Shown piece after piece: positions 8,742-16,879 of a DNA stretch of 64,000 bases (its first letter is position 1; every line of letters starts with the position of its first letter). The notes below the pieces were generated by a model. That model ran no database searches. It had not been told where the DNA came from and saw only the letters and a program-made list of their open reading frames with translations. The position numbers and the translations under genes were made by a program. Origin of the DNA: Shinella yambaruensis (GTDB lineage: Bacteria > Pseudomonadota > Alphaproteobacteria > Rhizobiales > Rhizobiaceae); contig NZ_JALJCK010000002.1 of NCBI RefSeq assembly GCF_022899355.1, forward strand, positions 652,765-716,764, read 5' to 3'.

Positions 8742-9059
8742 CCAGCGGCGTCTGCCCATCGGCGGGAGCCTGCCGAGACGGGCCGAGGCGCCGATGCCGC
8801 GGGAAAACGCCGCGCTCGGCCGGTACGCGCAGCCTTCATGCGCCGGCGGCCACCGACATGTCCGGCGGCATCGGTGGCAGCACGGCGCGCCAGCCCCGGC
8901 CGGCAGTGGAAATGGCGGCGCTCGGCGGCAAGTTGCGCTCGCTCGGCGTTTCGGGCATTGATGCCGCGCTGCCATCGCCGATCGGCGCGGAACGCGCCGG
9001 TTTCATCCTCTCGGCTTTCGGCAAAACCAATCTGTGATCAACACCATGGGAGATTTTTC
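8742..9059. other. Intergenic stretch without recognisable gene
   Basis: 318 bases of high-GC sequence between the cytidylyltransferase and the RidA gene. Open frames exist but their translations are Arg/Pro/Ser-rich, lack a plausible start with ribosome site and show no family motif. No hairpin terminator was seen. It may hold the RidA promoter. Confidence 0.4.
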
Positions 9060-9398
9060 ATGATCCAGCGTATCAAGCCCGGCAAGCGCTTCTGCCAAGC
9101 CGTCGTCGTCAACGGCGTCGTCACCACGGCCGGCGTCACTGGCAGCGGTGCCGACACGACCGCCCAGACCCGCGACATCCTGGCCACGATCGAGGGCCTT
9201 CTGGCCGAGGCCGGTACTTCCAAGGCCAAGCTGATCAGCGCCAACATCTGGCTGCGCGACATCGCCCATTTCGCCCAGATGAACGACGTCTGGGACCAGT
9301 GGGTCGACGCGGATAACCTGCCGGTCCGCGCAACGGTCGAGGCCCGCCTCGCCGCGCCGGAACTGCTGGTCGAAATCCAGGTCACCGCGCTCGTCTGA
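9060..9398 (+). CDS. RidA/YjgF/UK114 family protein
   Basis: 112 residues, slightly short but within the RidA range. The family signature is near the C-terminus: PVRATVEARLAAPELLVEI, with the conserved Arg that contacts the substrate carboxylate. RidA proteins hydrolyse reactive enamine/imine intermediates released by PLP enzymes; this copy belongs to a paralogous group whose substrate may differ. Start is the ATG preceded by GGGAG at about 9048, giving MIQRIKPGKRF; a longer frame from 8838 has no such site. It stands alone, between an empty intergenic region and the CRISPR array. Confidence 0.87.
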   Translation: MIQRIKPGKRFCQAVVVNGVVTTAGVTGSGADTTAQTRDILATIEGLLAEAGTSKAKLISANIWLRDIAHFAQMNDVWDQWVDADNLPVRATVEARLAAPELLVEIQVTALV

Positions 9399-9801
9399 AC
9401 CGCGCGGTGACCCGTTCGCGGGTGAAGACGCGGGGCCGCGCGCATGCGGCCCTTGCAATTTCGATGATGCTCTTCAACCTGGGGTCTGGCAACGGGCTGG
9501 CCCGAAGGCGCGGCTGGGCACCATCGCCCCGGCGGTGGACAACCCACGCTACGCCCTACCGGCGCCAGGCCCGCCACCGACCTCAACCGCCCGCTGCTCT
9601 CCAGCAGGCGTCCCGGTCCACGGGTGCGAACCCCAAGCGTGCCACGAAAGCCCGCCACGTTCGCACGACCCCTTTGGCGTTGAAATTTCACGCTCTTCCG
9701 CTCCATGCTCCACGCACGCCCGGACAATCCCGCCCCGGTATCAGCCTTCCCGCACATCCAGGACTTCCAGCTCAGACAAATCCGTGGTTTACAAAAGGCC
9801 A
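9399..9801. other. Gene-free stretch upstream of the CRISPR array (possible leader)
   Basis: 403 bases with no credible gene: the open frames here are Arg/Pro-rich and unstarted. The last 150 bases before the first repeat are less GC-rich than the rest and end TTTACAAAAGGCCA, the side on which a leader would lie given the GAAAC end of the repeats. No extra repeat copy or cas gene was found. Confidence 0.35.
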
Positions 9802-10097
9802 GGTCACCTCCCTGCGGAGGTGTGGATTGAAACGCGAAGGGTCAAGGTCGCTGTGCCGAAGCGCAGCGGTCACCTCCGTGCGGAGGTGTGGATTGAAACG
9901 ACGAAGGCCACGCGATAGCGAACGCCGCCGGGGGCACCTCCCTGCGGAGGTGTGGATTGAAACTGGGTGACGTCGAGATAGGCCTCGTCGAGCGACGGAT
10001 CGCCTCCTTGCGGAGGGGCAGGGATTGAAACGTCTCGAGGAAGCGGGATTTGGCGTAGAGGTTCCTGCCGTCTCCATGTTGGAGTGCTGCCCGAAAC
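9802..10097 (+). CRISPR. Short CRISPR array with type I-C-like repeats, no cas genes in the window
   Basis: Three 32-base repeats lie at 9802-9833, 9868-9899 and 9932-9963. Each contains a CACCTCC/GGAGGTG stem and ends GTGGATTGAAAC, the 3' end typical of type I-C repeats. A fourth, at 9998-10031, has changes and a 2-base insertion but keeps GGATTGAAAC. A fifth, strongly decayed copy is likely at 10066-10097 (18 of 32 positions, ending GAAAC, with a changed but still paired CTCCA/TGGAG stem). Spacers are 34, 32, 34 and 34 bases. Decay increases toward the right, the leader-distal end. The flanks are RidA and an aminotransferase, so the array is an orphan here. Confidence 0.8.
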
Positions 10098-10179
10098 GGC
10101 GGAGCCGGAAATGTGCGCCGATGAAGGCGGCTGCCCTTTAGGCCGGAGCGGGCGGATGCGCGCTCCGGCGTGTCGGCCG

Positions 10180-11496
10180 TCAGGCCGGCTTCAGCACGTC
10201 GGCTAGCGCGTCCACCAGCATGTCGGCGTTCTCGCGGGAGAAGACGAGGGGCGGGCGGATTTTCAGGATGTTGGCGTTGGGACCGGAGGCGCTGATCAGG
10301 ACGCGGCGGGCGCGCAGGCCGTTGACGATGCGGGTCGTCAGGGCGGCGTCGGGCTGTTTCGTCGCGGGGTCGGCGACGATCTCGACGCCGATGAAGAGGC
10401 CGGAGCCGCGGATGTCGCCGAGGGCCGGGTGGAGGCGGGCAAGGCCTTTCAGGCCGTCCATCAGGTACTGGCCGACCTCCAGGGCGTTCTGCTGCAGGCC
10501 TTCCGTCCGGATCGTGTCGAGCACGGCCTTGCCGGCGGCGGCGGCGACCGGATTGCCGCCGAAGGTGTTGAAGTAGCGGGCGCGGGGGCCGAACTCGGCG
10601 ACCACGTCCGGGCGCAGCACGATGCCGGCCATCGGGTAGCCGTTGCCCATCGGCTTGCCGATCGTCACCATGTCGGGGGAGACGCCGTGGCGCTCGAAGC
10701 CCCACATGGCCTCGCCGGTACGGCCGAAGCCGGGCTGCACCTCGTCGGCGACGAAGAGGCCGCCCGCGCTATGGATCGCATCCACCGCCGGCTTCAGAAA
10801 GCCTTTCGGACCGGCGAAGATGCCGTCGCTGGAAAAGATCGTGTCGGTGATCAGCATGGCCGGCTTGATGCCGTGGCGCTTCAGGTCGGCAATGGCGGCG
10901 CTGACGTCGCGGCCGAATTTCTCCATCATCTCTTCCGGCGAATGGCGGTAGCTGTCCGGCGCCGGCACGGTGCGCACATGGGCCCCGAGCGTCACGGCCT
11001 CGCCGAGCGAGGGGGAGAATTCTGCGACCGCGCTCGTCAGGCCGTGATAGGCGAGTTCCGTCGCGATGATGCCGGTGCCGCCGGTGACGAAGCGGGCGAT
11101 GCGCACGGCAAGGTCGTTGGCCTCGCTGCCGGTGCAGGTGAACATGGCCTGGCTGAGGTCGCCGGGGAAGGTGGCGGTCAGTGCCTCGGCATAGTCGACG
11201 ATGCCTTCGTGCAGGTAGCGCGTATGGGTGTTGAGTACGGCGGTCTGGCGGGTGATCGCCTCCACGACGCGCGGATGGCAATGGCCGACCGAGGCGACGT
11301 TGTTGTAGGCGTCGAGGTATCTTTCGCCCGCAGCGTCATAGAGGAAGACGCCTTCGCCGCGCACGAGGTGCAGCGGCTTTTCGTAGAACAGGCGATAGGC
11401 GGGGCCGAGCACCTTTTCCCGGCGGGCGATCAGCGCCCGTTCGGCCTCGCTGAGCCGTTCGAAATCCTCGCGCGAAAATGCATTCACCATCGACAT
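10180..11496 (-). CDS. Class III PLP enzyme of the AGXT2L phospho-lyase type
   Basis: 438 residues. PLP-binding features of class III aminotransferases are present: VADEVQPGFGRTG (Asp for the pyridine nitrogen) and the Lys in TIGKPMGNGYPMAG. The N-terminal YLDAYNNVASVGHCHPRV is the form seen in AGXT2L1/AGXT2L2 enzymes, which are not transaminases but phospho-lyases acting on O-phosphoethanolamine or 5-phosphohydroxylysine, releasing phosphate, ammonia and an aldehyde. Start at MSMVNAFS, two bases after the stop of the upstream kinase gene; the open frame runs further but only through that gene. The adjacent hydroxylysine-kinase-like gene supports the phospho-lyase reading. A plain transaminase remains possible. 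Confidence 0.82.
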   Translation of the reverse strand: MSMVNAFSREDFERLSEAERALIARREKVLGPAYRLFYEKPLHLVRGEGVFLYDAAGERYLDAYNNVASVGHCHPRVVEAITRQTAVLNTHTRYLHEGIVDYAEALTATFPGDLSQAMFTCTGSEANDLAVRIARFVTGGTGIIATELAYHGLTSAVAEFSPSLGEAVTLGAHVRTVPAPDSYRHSPEEMMEKFGRDVSAAIADLKRHGIKPAMLITDTIFSSDGIFAGPKGFLKPAVDAIHSAGGLFVADEVQPGFGRTGEAMWGFERHGVSPDMVTIGKPMGNGYPMAGIVLRPDVVAEFGPRARYFNTFGGNPVAAAAGKAVLDTIRTEGLQQNALEVGQYLMDGLKGLARLHPALGDIRGSGLFIGVEIVADPATKQPDAALTTRIVNGLRARRVLISASGPNANILKIRPPLVFSRENADMLVDALADVLKPA

Positions 11497-11498
11497 GA

Positions 11499-12548
11499 TC
11501 AGGCCTCGGAAAGGTTGGGCACGAGCCTCTTCAGCCCGGCGGGGGTGAGATCGCCTATGTTCTGCAGGCCGCGCCAGGCGGTGGCGTGGTTGCGCATGAT
11601 GTAGTCCCGGTTTTCCGGGAAGCGGGCGGAGCGCCATTCGGCGATGATGACCGACATGGCCAGCCGGCAGCGCGTCAGGAGCGGCAGCAGCTCGATCTCG
11701 CCGGGCTCCAGCGCGCGCGCCGACAGGAAGCCGGCGAGGAAGGCGCCGGTGCGCGCCGCCCAGTTGTCCGTCGCGAGATGGTAGGAGAGGGCGACGGCGA
11801 GGTCGTTGACCAGCGGCGCATGCACCATGTCGCCGAAATCGATGATGCCCACCACCCGCGTCGGCTCCGCCGGATCGAGCAGGATGTTGTGCGGGTTGAA
11901 GTCGTTGTGGATGATCTGCCGCCGCGTGAGGCCGGTGATGGCGGGAAGGGCGCGCTCGAATTCGGCGAGCACGGTTTCCACCTGCGCCCGCCGCTCGGGC
12001 GCGACATGGTCGACGACCGCGCAAAGGTCGAGCGTGTGGGAAATGTCCCACATCAGCTTTCCGGCCGGCGGGCGGCCGTCGTAGTTCGCAAGGCCAAGGC
12101 CGAGTTCGGCGAGCGCGCGGCCGACATTGCGGCTCTGCGCCTCGGAGACGGGCGTGCGGTACTGCAATTCGCCGTCGAGGAAGGTGAGGAGGCGCATGAT
12201 GCGCGGGCCGTCGGCGGTGGCAAGCGCATGGCTCGGCTCGCCCGCTTTCGTCGGAACGAGCCGCGGCACGGGCACGGCCGGGGCGGCGGCGGCAAGGTGC
12301 AGCAGCGCGCCGTCCTGGAATTCCAGCGCCGCGGGGTCCTCCGCCGGGTTGGCGATCTTCAGGACGAAATCGGTGCCGTCCGACCTTGTGAAGAGGAACG
12401 TCTCGTCCCGTTCGCTGGAAAGCCGCTTCACTGCGCCGGAGAGGCCATAGACCGCGGCGACGGCGGCCTCGGCATCGGGGAGCGCCGTCGCGCTCCAGGT
12501 CGCCGACATCGAATCCGTCTTCTTGGTTGCCGGCGCTGGCTGCGTCAT
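11499..12548 (-). CDS. Aminoglycoside-phosphotransferase-fold kinase, hydroxylysine-kinase-like
   Basis: 349 residues. Catalytic loop HNDFNPHNIL and metal-binding DFGD are intact near residues 210 and 235. The overall sequence, including ARFPENRDYIMRNH near the C-terminus, resembles the hydroxylysine kinase group (human HYKK). Such kinases phosphorylate a hydroxyl on an amino-alcohol substrate in the cytosol. The product would be the substrate for the phospho-lyase encoded 2 bases downstream. Start MTQPAP was chosen because AGGGAG lies 6 bases upstream; an ATG 18 bases earlier has no such site. Other small hydroxylated amines, such as ethanolamine-like compounds, are possible substrates. Confidence 0.78.
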   Translation of the reverse strand: MTQPAPATKKTDSMSATWSATALPDAEAAVAAVYGLSGAVKRLSSERDETFLFTRSDGTDFVLKIANPAEDPAALEFQDGALLHLAAAAPAVPVPRLVPTKAGEPSHALATADGPRIMRLLTFLDGELQYRTPVSEAQSRNVGRALAELGLGLANYDGRPPAGKLMWDISHTLDLCAVVDHVAPERRAQVETVLAEFERALPAITGLTRRQIIHNDFNPHNILLDPAEPTRVVGIIDFGDMVHAPLVNDLAVALSYHLATDNWAARTGAFLAGFLSARALEPGEIELLPLLTRCRLAMSVIIAEWRSARFPENRDYIMRNHATAWRGLQNIGDLTPAGLKRLVPNLSEA

Positions 12549-12609
12549 GCTTGCTCCCTGGAGCATTTCCGCCTCTCTTCGAATCGCGAAAACGCTCTGC
12601 TTGTTCTAC

Positions 12610-12656
12610 GCAATTCCAGACGCAAAACCGCTTCGCACTTTTGCTGGAATTGCTCC
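12610..12656. repeat. Dispersed 45-47 base intergenic repeat, copy 1
   Basis: Begins GCAATTCCAG and ends CTGGAATTGCTCC, with CGCAAAACCGCTTCGCAC between. The termini are inverted copies of each other. A second copy in opposite orientation is at 21421-21465. Similar elements are frequent in rhizobial intergenic regions (recalled, not searched). Confidence 0.7.
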
Positions 12657-12764
12657 GGGTGCGGTTTCCCGCTGGTTTCGCCGCTCCTTCCGCGTCGCCT
12701 GCCGATGGCGGCACCGGTGACATTGCCTCCATACGGCGTTTGGCGGATGATGCACGCGGCAGGT

Positions 12765-12802
12765 GATACTTGAAACACGTCAAAAAAGATGCATCAAGTA
12801 TC
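12765..12802. promoter_or_regulatory. Inverted repeat at the divergent kinase/gntR promoter
   Basis: GATACTTGA (12765-12773) and TCAAGTATC (12794-12802) are perfect inverted copies with a 20-base spacer, just upstream of the gntR start. The right half is part of a 15-base motif, GATGCATCAAGTATC (12788-12802), that recurs at 13555. Probable binding site of the adjacent GntR regulator. Confidence 0.6.
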
Positions 12803-12830
12803 TTGTTACTCGATTTTGCGGATCAGTGCC

Positions 12831-13511
12831 ATGGCTGAATTCACGACACTGGAACACGAAAACCTCAACAGCGTCGTCTATGGCGCGCTGTGCGACGCGC
12901 TGATGCAGGGCCGGTTCCAGCCCGGCGACCGGCTGAAGATCCGGGACCTCGCAGAACAGTTCGGCACCAGCGTCACGCCGATCCGCGACGCCATCCTGCG
13001 GCTGGCCAATGACGAGGCGATCACCTTCCGCTCGCCGCGCGACATCCGCATTCCGGGCCTCAACGAAAGCCGCTACCGGGAAATCCGGGCGATCCGCATC
13101 CGGCTGGAGGGGCTGGCGGCGGAAACCGCCGCGCAGGTGGCGACCAGCGCGGACATCCAGGCGCTGGAGCAGATCCTGCGGGAAAACGAGCAGGCAATCG
13201 CGGCCGGGGACCGGTTGAAGGGCACGCAACTCAACCAGGCCTTTCACTTCCTGCTGCCGCAGATCGCCGGGCTTCCGGTGCTGACCACCATCCTGCGGCG
13301 GCTCTGGCTGCAGATGGGGCCGCACATTTCGGACGCCTACATCGCCGGCGGCCGGGCGATGATCGATCATCACTATCCGGTCGTGGAAGCGCTGAAGCGC
13401 CACGATCCGGCGGCGGCCTCGATGGCGATCGTCGACGATATCCTGCTCGGCGGCAAGCCGATCCTGGAGCGCATCGAAGGGGTCGGGGAGCGGGAGGCGC
13501 GCCGGGCATAG
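12831..13511 (+). CDS. GntR-family transcriptional regulator, FadR/FCD subgroup
   Basis: 226 residues. Winged-helix domain in residues about 8-72 with the GntR pattern RFQPGDRLKIRDLAEQFGTSVTPIRDAI, then an all-helical FCD ligand domain. FCD regulators bind small carboxylates and usually repress neighbouring catabolic genes. An in-frame ATG 42 bases earlier lies inside the probable operator, so MAEFTTLE at 12831 was preferred. It is divergent from the kinase/phospho-lyase pair and upstream of the SDR and ABC genes, both of which carry the same 15-base motif, so it probably controls the whole block. Confidence 0.88.
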   Translation: MAEFTTLEHENLNSVVYGALCDALMQGRFQPGDRLKIRDLAEQFGTSVTPIRDAILRLANDEAITFRSPRDIRIPGLNESRYREIRAIRIRLEGLAAETAAQVATSADIQALEQILRENEQAIAAGDRLKGTQLNQAFHFLLPQIAGLPVLTTILRRLWLQMGPHISDAYIAGGRAMIDHHYPVVEALKRHDPAAASMAIVDDILLGGKPILERIEGVGEREARRA

Positions 13512-13554
13512 CCTTTCGCGCGGGAGGGCTTGCAATTCGGAATTGGCCTATTAC

Positions 13555-13569
13555 GATGTATCAAGCATC
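13555..13569. promoter_or_regulatory. Second copy of the GATG-ATCAAG-ATC motif, upstream of SDR/ABC operon
   Basis: GATGTATCAAGCATC matches the motif at 12788-12802 at 13 of 15 positions. It lies 15 bases before the SDR start, where a repressor would block transcription of the SDR and transporter genes. Confidence 0.55.
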
Positions 13570-13583
13570 AATGGAGATCGCTT

Positions 13584-14324
13584 ATGACCGAAGAACGCCG
13601 CTACATGCTGCTGACGGGAGCGAGCCGCGGCATCGGCCATGCGACGGTCAAGCTTTTCCAGTCGAAGGGCTGGCGTATCCTGACCGTCTCCCGCCAGCCC
13701 TTTTCCGAGGAATGCGCTTGGCCGTCCGCCCGTGAAAGCCATATCCAGGCGGACCTTGCCGACCTTTCGCAGATCGACCGGCTGGCCGCCACAGTGCGCG
13801 AGCGGCTGCCGAACGGCCGGCTGCACGCGCTCGTCAACAATGCCGGCATTTCGCCGAAGGGGCCGGGCAGGAGCCGCCTCGGCGTGCTCGATACGGATGC
13901 AGACGTCTGGACGCAGGTGCTCAATGTCAACCTCGTCTCGACGGCGCTGATCGCCCGCGCGCTGATGCCGGAGCTGGAAGCGGCGAAGGGCTCGATCGTC
14001 AACGTCACGTCGATCGCGGGTTCCCGCGTGCATCCCTTCGCGGGCGTCGCCTATGCGGCCTCCAAGGCGGCGCTGGCTTCGCTGACGCGCGAGATGGCGC
14101 ATGAATTCGGCCGCCGCGGCGTGCGGGCCAATGCGATTGCGCCAGGGGAGATCGAGACCTCGATCCTCTCGCCGGGAACCGACGAGCTGGTGGCGGCGGA
14201 AGTGCCGATGCGGCGGCTCGGCGAGCCGCGGGAAGTCGCGGAAACCATCTATTTCCTCTGCACCGAGCCGTCCTCCTACATCAACGGCGCGGAAATCCAC
14301 ATCAACGGAGGGCAGCACGTCTGA
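13584..14324 (+). CDS. Short-chain dehydrogenase/reductase
   Basis: 246 residues, classical SDR. Cofactor loop TGASRGIGHA near residue 10, NNAGIS near 83, catalytic YAASK near 154 and a PGEIETSI segment near 187. It would oxidise or reduce an alcohol/carbonyl with NAD(P). GGAG lies 7 bases before the ATG; a longer frame from 13530 would start upstream of the probable operator. Its place between the GntR regulator and a polyamine-type importer suggests it handles an intermediate of the imported amino alcohol, for example an aldehyde or hydroxy group. Substrate unknown. Confidence 0.85.
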   Translation: MTEERRYMLLTGASRGIGHATVKLFQSKGWRILTVSRQPFSEECAWPSARESHIQADLADLSQIDRLAATVRERLPNGRLHALVNNAGISPKGPGRSRLGVLDTDADVWTQVLNVNLVSTALIARALMPELEAAKGSIVNVTSIAGSRVHPFAGVAYAASKAALASLTREMAHEFGRRGVRANAIAPGEIETSILSPGTDELVAAEVPMRRLGEPREVAETIYFLCTEPSSYINGAEIHINGGQHV

Positions 14325-14534
14325 CGACTGTCAAGCGGGGAAAATATCCCGTTGACCGGGAAGACCCGGAATGCATCAATCGGCCGTAACGCCCAGGGGA
14401 AAGGGCGCGACGACCGGAGAGGCTGCAAGCGCCGCCGACAGGCCAAAGGCCGGGGCGGGCCGGCAGTCCGACAAAGGATCGTCATCAGGGCCGGGCCATC
14501 CGGTTCCTTCACAAACGAAGAAAAGGGGAGTGCA

Positions 14535-15587
14535 ATGAAGACTGTCTTTCAATCCGGAATGCTCACGGCCGCGGCCATCGTGCTGTCGGCAGGCCTTGCC
14601 GCGCCGTCGCTCGCGCGCGACCTCACCATCGTCTCCTGGGGCGGCAACTACCAGGACGCGCAGCGTGACATCTACTTCAAGCCCTTCGCCGAAAAGTCCG
14701 GCAAGCCGGTGCTCGACGAAGCCTGGGATGGCGGCATCGGCGTCATCCAGTCGAAGGTCAAGGCCGGCGCGCCGAACTGGGATGCCGTGCAGGTGGAGGC
14801 GGAGGAACTGGCGCTCGGCTGTGCCGACGGCCTCTACGAGAAGATCGACTGGGACAAGATGGGCGGCAAGGACAGGTTCCTCGACAGCGCGGTCAATGAC
14901 TGTGGCGTCGGCGCGATCGTCTGGTCCACGGCAATCGCCTATGACGGCGACAAGCTGGCGGAAGGCCCGACCTCCTGGGCGGACTTCTGGAACGTCGAAA
15001 AATTCCCCGGCAAGCGCTCGCTGCGCAAGGGGCCGAAATACACGCTCGAATTCGCGCTGCTCGCCGATGGCGTCTCCAAGGACGAGCTCTATGACGTGCT
15101 CGGCACGGAGGAGGGCGTCGAACGCGCCTTCAAGAAGCTCGACGAATTGAAGGCGAACATCGTCTGGTGGGAATCGGGCGCCCAGCCGCTGCAGTTCCTC
15201 GCCTCCGGCGAAGTGGCGATGACGTCGGCCTATAACGGCCGCATCACCGGCATCAACCGCACGGAAGGCAAGAACTTCAAGGTCGTCTTCCCGGGCAGCA
15301 TCTACGCCGTCGACAGCTGGGTCGTGCTGAAGGATGCGGAGAACAAGGACGCCGCGCAGGACTTCATCGCCTTTGCCAGCGAGCCCGACAACCAGGCGAA
15401 GCTGCCGGAATTCGTGGCCTACGGCCTGCCGGTCAAGGAAGCGGCGGCCAAGGTTCCGGCCGAGTTCGCCAAGGACCTGCCGACCGATCCGGCCAACATG
15501 ACGGACTCGATCGCCCTCGATGTCGATTTCTGGATCGACAATGCGGAGACGCTGACCCAGCGCTTCAACGCCTGGCTGGCGCAGTAA
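14535..15587 (+). CDS. ABC transporter substrate-binding protein, spermidine/putrescine type
   Basis: 350 residues. A Sec signal peptide covers residues 1-26 (MKTVFQSG, hydrophobic core, then SLARD). The mature start LTIVSWGGNYQDAQRD is typical of PotD/PotF-like receptors. It binds its ligand in the periplasm for the ATPase and two permeases that follow. Strong ribosome site GGGGAG 5 bases before the ATG. The ligand is probably a cationic amine or amino acid; the adjoining kinase/phospho-lyase pair makes hydroxylysine or a similar hydroxylated amine a reasonable guess. A 218-base gap with a palindromic repeat separates it from the ATPase. Confidence 0.88.
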   Translation: MKTVFQSGMLTAAAIVLSAGLAAPSLARDLTIVSWGGNYQDAQRDIYFKPFAEKSGKPVLDEAWDGGIGVIQSKVKAGAPNWDAVQVEAEELALGCADGLYEKIDWDKMGGKDRFLDSAVNDCGVGAIVWSTAIAYDGDKLAEGPTSWADFWNVEKFPGKRSLRKGPKYTLEFALLADGVSKDELYDVLGTEEGVERAFKKLDELKANIVWWESGAQPLQFLASGEVAMTSAYNGRITGINRTEGKNFKVVFPGSIYAVDSWVVLKDAENKDAAQDFIAFASEPDNQAKLPEFVAYGLPVKEAAAKVPAEFAKDLPTDPANMTDSIALDVDFWIDNAETLTQRFNAWLAQ

Positions 15588-15612
15588 GGCTGCTGCTTGC
15601 GGGGCGGAAATG

Positions 15613-15773
15613 CCCCTCATCCCGCTGCCGCGACCTTCTCCCCGCAGGCGGGGAGAAGGCAATTGCGGCAAGGCTCGGGCCTAAACAGGCGCGCAGGCAT
15701 ATGTTGAGGAAAACGGCGCAACATCCCCCTCTCCCCGCTTGCGGGGAGAGGGTGGCGGCAGGCGGATGAGGGG
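15613..15773. repeat. Palindromic intergenic mosaic element, copy A
   Basis: 161 bases bounded by CCCCTCAT and ATGAGGGG, with two hairpins of the CTCCCCGC-GCGGGGAG type. Related copies are at 20290-20425 and 44304-44441. It resembles the RIME-type elements of rhizobia. Located inside an operon between the receptor and ATPase genes, so may affect mRNA stability. Confidence 0.75.
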
Positions 15774-15805
15774 TGCTTGCCCGCCAGCGACCGTTCCGAT
15801 GGAGA

Positions 15806-16879
15806 ATGACCTTGGCCGAATTCATCCGTTTCGACCGCATCACCAAATTCTACGGCCCGCTCTGCGTGGTCGAAAATCTCGATCTCGGCATCGACAAGGG
15901 CGAGTTCGTCAGCCTGCTCGGCCCGTCCGGTTCCGGCAAGACGACGCTCCTGATGATGCTCGCCGGTTTCGAGCAGCCGACATCGGGCAACATCCTGCTC
16001 GACGGCACCGCGATCAACGACGTGCCGACCCACAGGCGGGACATGGGCGTCGTCTTCCAGAGCTACGCGCTCTTCCCGCACATGTCGGTCGGCGAGAACG
16101 TCGCCTTTCCGCTGCAGATGCGCGGCATGGGCAGGGCGGAGATCGAGGGGCGCGTCAAGCGGGCGCTGGACATGGTGCAGCTTTCGGCCTTCGCCGACCG
16201 GCGCCCCTCGCAGCTTTCCGGCGGCCAGCAGCAGCGCGTGGCGCTGTCGCGCGCACTGGTCTTCGAGCCGCGCGTCGTGCTGATGGACGAGCCGCTCGGT
16301 GCGCTCGACAAGCAATTGCGCGAGCAGATGCAGCTCGATATCCGCGACCTGCACCGCCGCCTCGGCCTGACGATCGTCTTCGTCACGCACGACCAGTCGG
16401 AGGCGCTGACCATGTCGGACCGCGTCGCCGTCTTCAACAAGGGCAGGATCGAGCAGATCGGCACGCCCCGGCAGGTCTATGACGAGCCGGCGACGCGCTT
16501 CGTCGCCGAATTCATCGGCGAGACCAACCTGGTCGAGGGCGTCGTCGAGGCGGTCGAGGGGGAGGAGGCGACCGTGCGCCTGCCGTCCGGGGCGCAGATC
16601 GTCTCGGCGGTTTCCGGCAGCGTCTCCTCCGGCCAGCCCGTCTTCCTTTCCATCCGGCCGGAGCGGGTCGATCTCAGCGAGACGCGGGGCGATGCGCGCA
16701 ACTGCCTGGAGACGGAGGTCACCGACAGCGTCTATCAGGGCGATCACCTGCGCGTGCAATTGCAGAACGCCGCCCATCCGCTGATCGCCAAGCTCGGCCG
16801 CCGGTCGCGTGAATTCCCGCCGGGCACGCGGGTCTATGCGGGCTTTTCGGCCGGTGACTGCCGGGTCATCGCGCCATGA
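15806..16879 (+). CDS. ABC transporter ATP-binding protein, PotA/PotG-like
   Basis: 357 residues. Walker A GPSGSGKTT, signature LSGGQQQR, Walker B VVLMDEPLGALDK and a switch His in VTHDQSEA are intact; residues about 270-357 form the TOBE regulatory domain of the polyamine/iron ATPases. Start is uncertain: the ATG at 15806 is only one base from GGAG, while an in-frame TTG at 15812 sits 7 bases from it and would give MAEFIRF. Either changes only two residues. The stop overlaps the next start by ATGA. Energises import with the permeases at 16876 and 18058. Confidence 0.88.
   Translation: MTLAEFIRFDRITKFYGPLCVVENLDLGIDKGEFVSLLGPSGSGKTTLLMMLAGFEQPTSGNILLDGTAINDVPTHRRDMGVVFQSYALFPHMSVGENVAFPLQMRGMGRAEIEGRVKRALDMVQLSAFADRRPSQLSGGQQQRVALSRALVFEPRVVLMDEPLGALDKQLREQMQLDIRDLHRRLGLTIVFVTHDQSEALTMSDRVAVFNKGRIEQIGTPRQVYDEPATRFVAEFIGETNLVEGVVEAVEGEEATVRLPSGAQIVSAVSGSVSSGQPVFLSIRPERVDLSETRGDARNCLETEVTDSVYQGDHLRVQLQNAAHPLIAKLGRRSREFPPGTRVYAGFSAGDCRVIAP

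Noticed and set aside
9407..9970. Open frames running through the CRISPR repeats
   Set aside because: Repeated RCGLKR-type peptides arise only from translating the repeats; no start signal or homology.
10032..10065. Reading the fourth CRISPR spacer as a known gene fragment
   Set aside because: Frames give peptides such as NLYAKSRFLE or LEEAGFGVEV, but neither was recognised with confidence.
11500..12783. Long N-terminal extension of the PLP phospho-lyase
   Set aside because: It is a shadow of the kinase gene; the correct start is two bases after that gene's stop.
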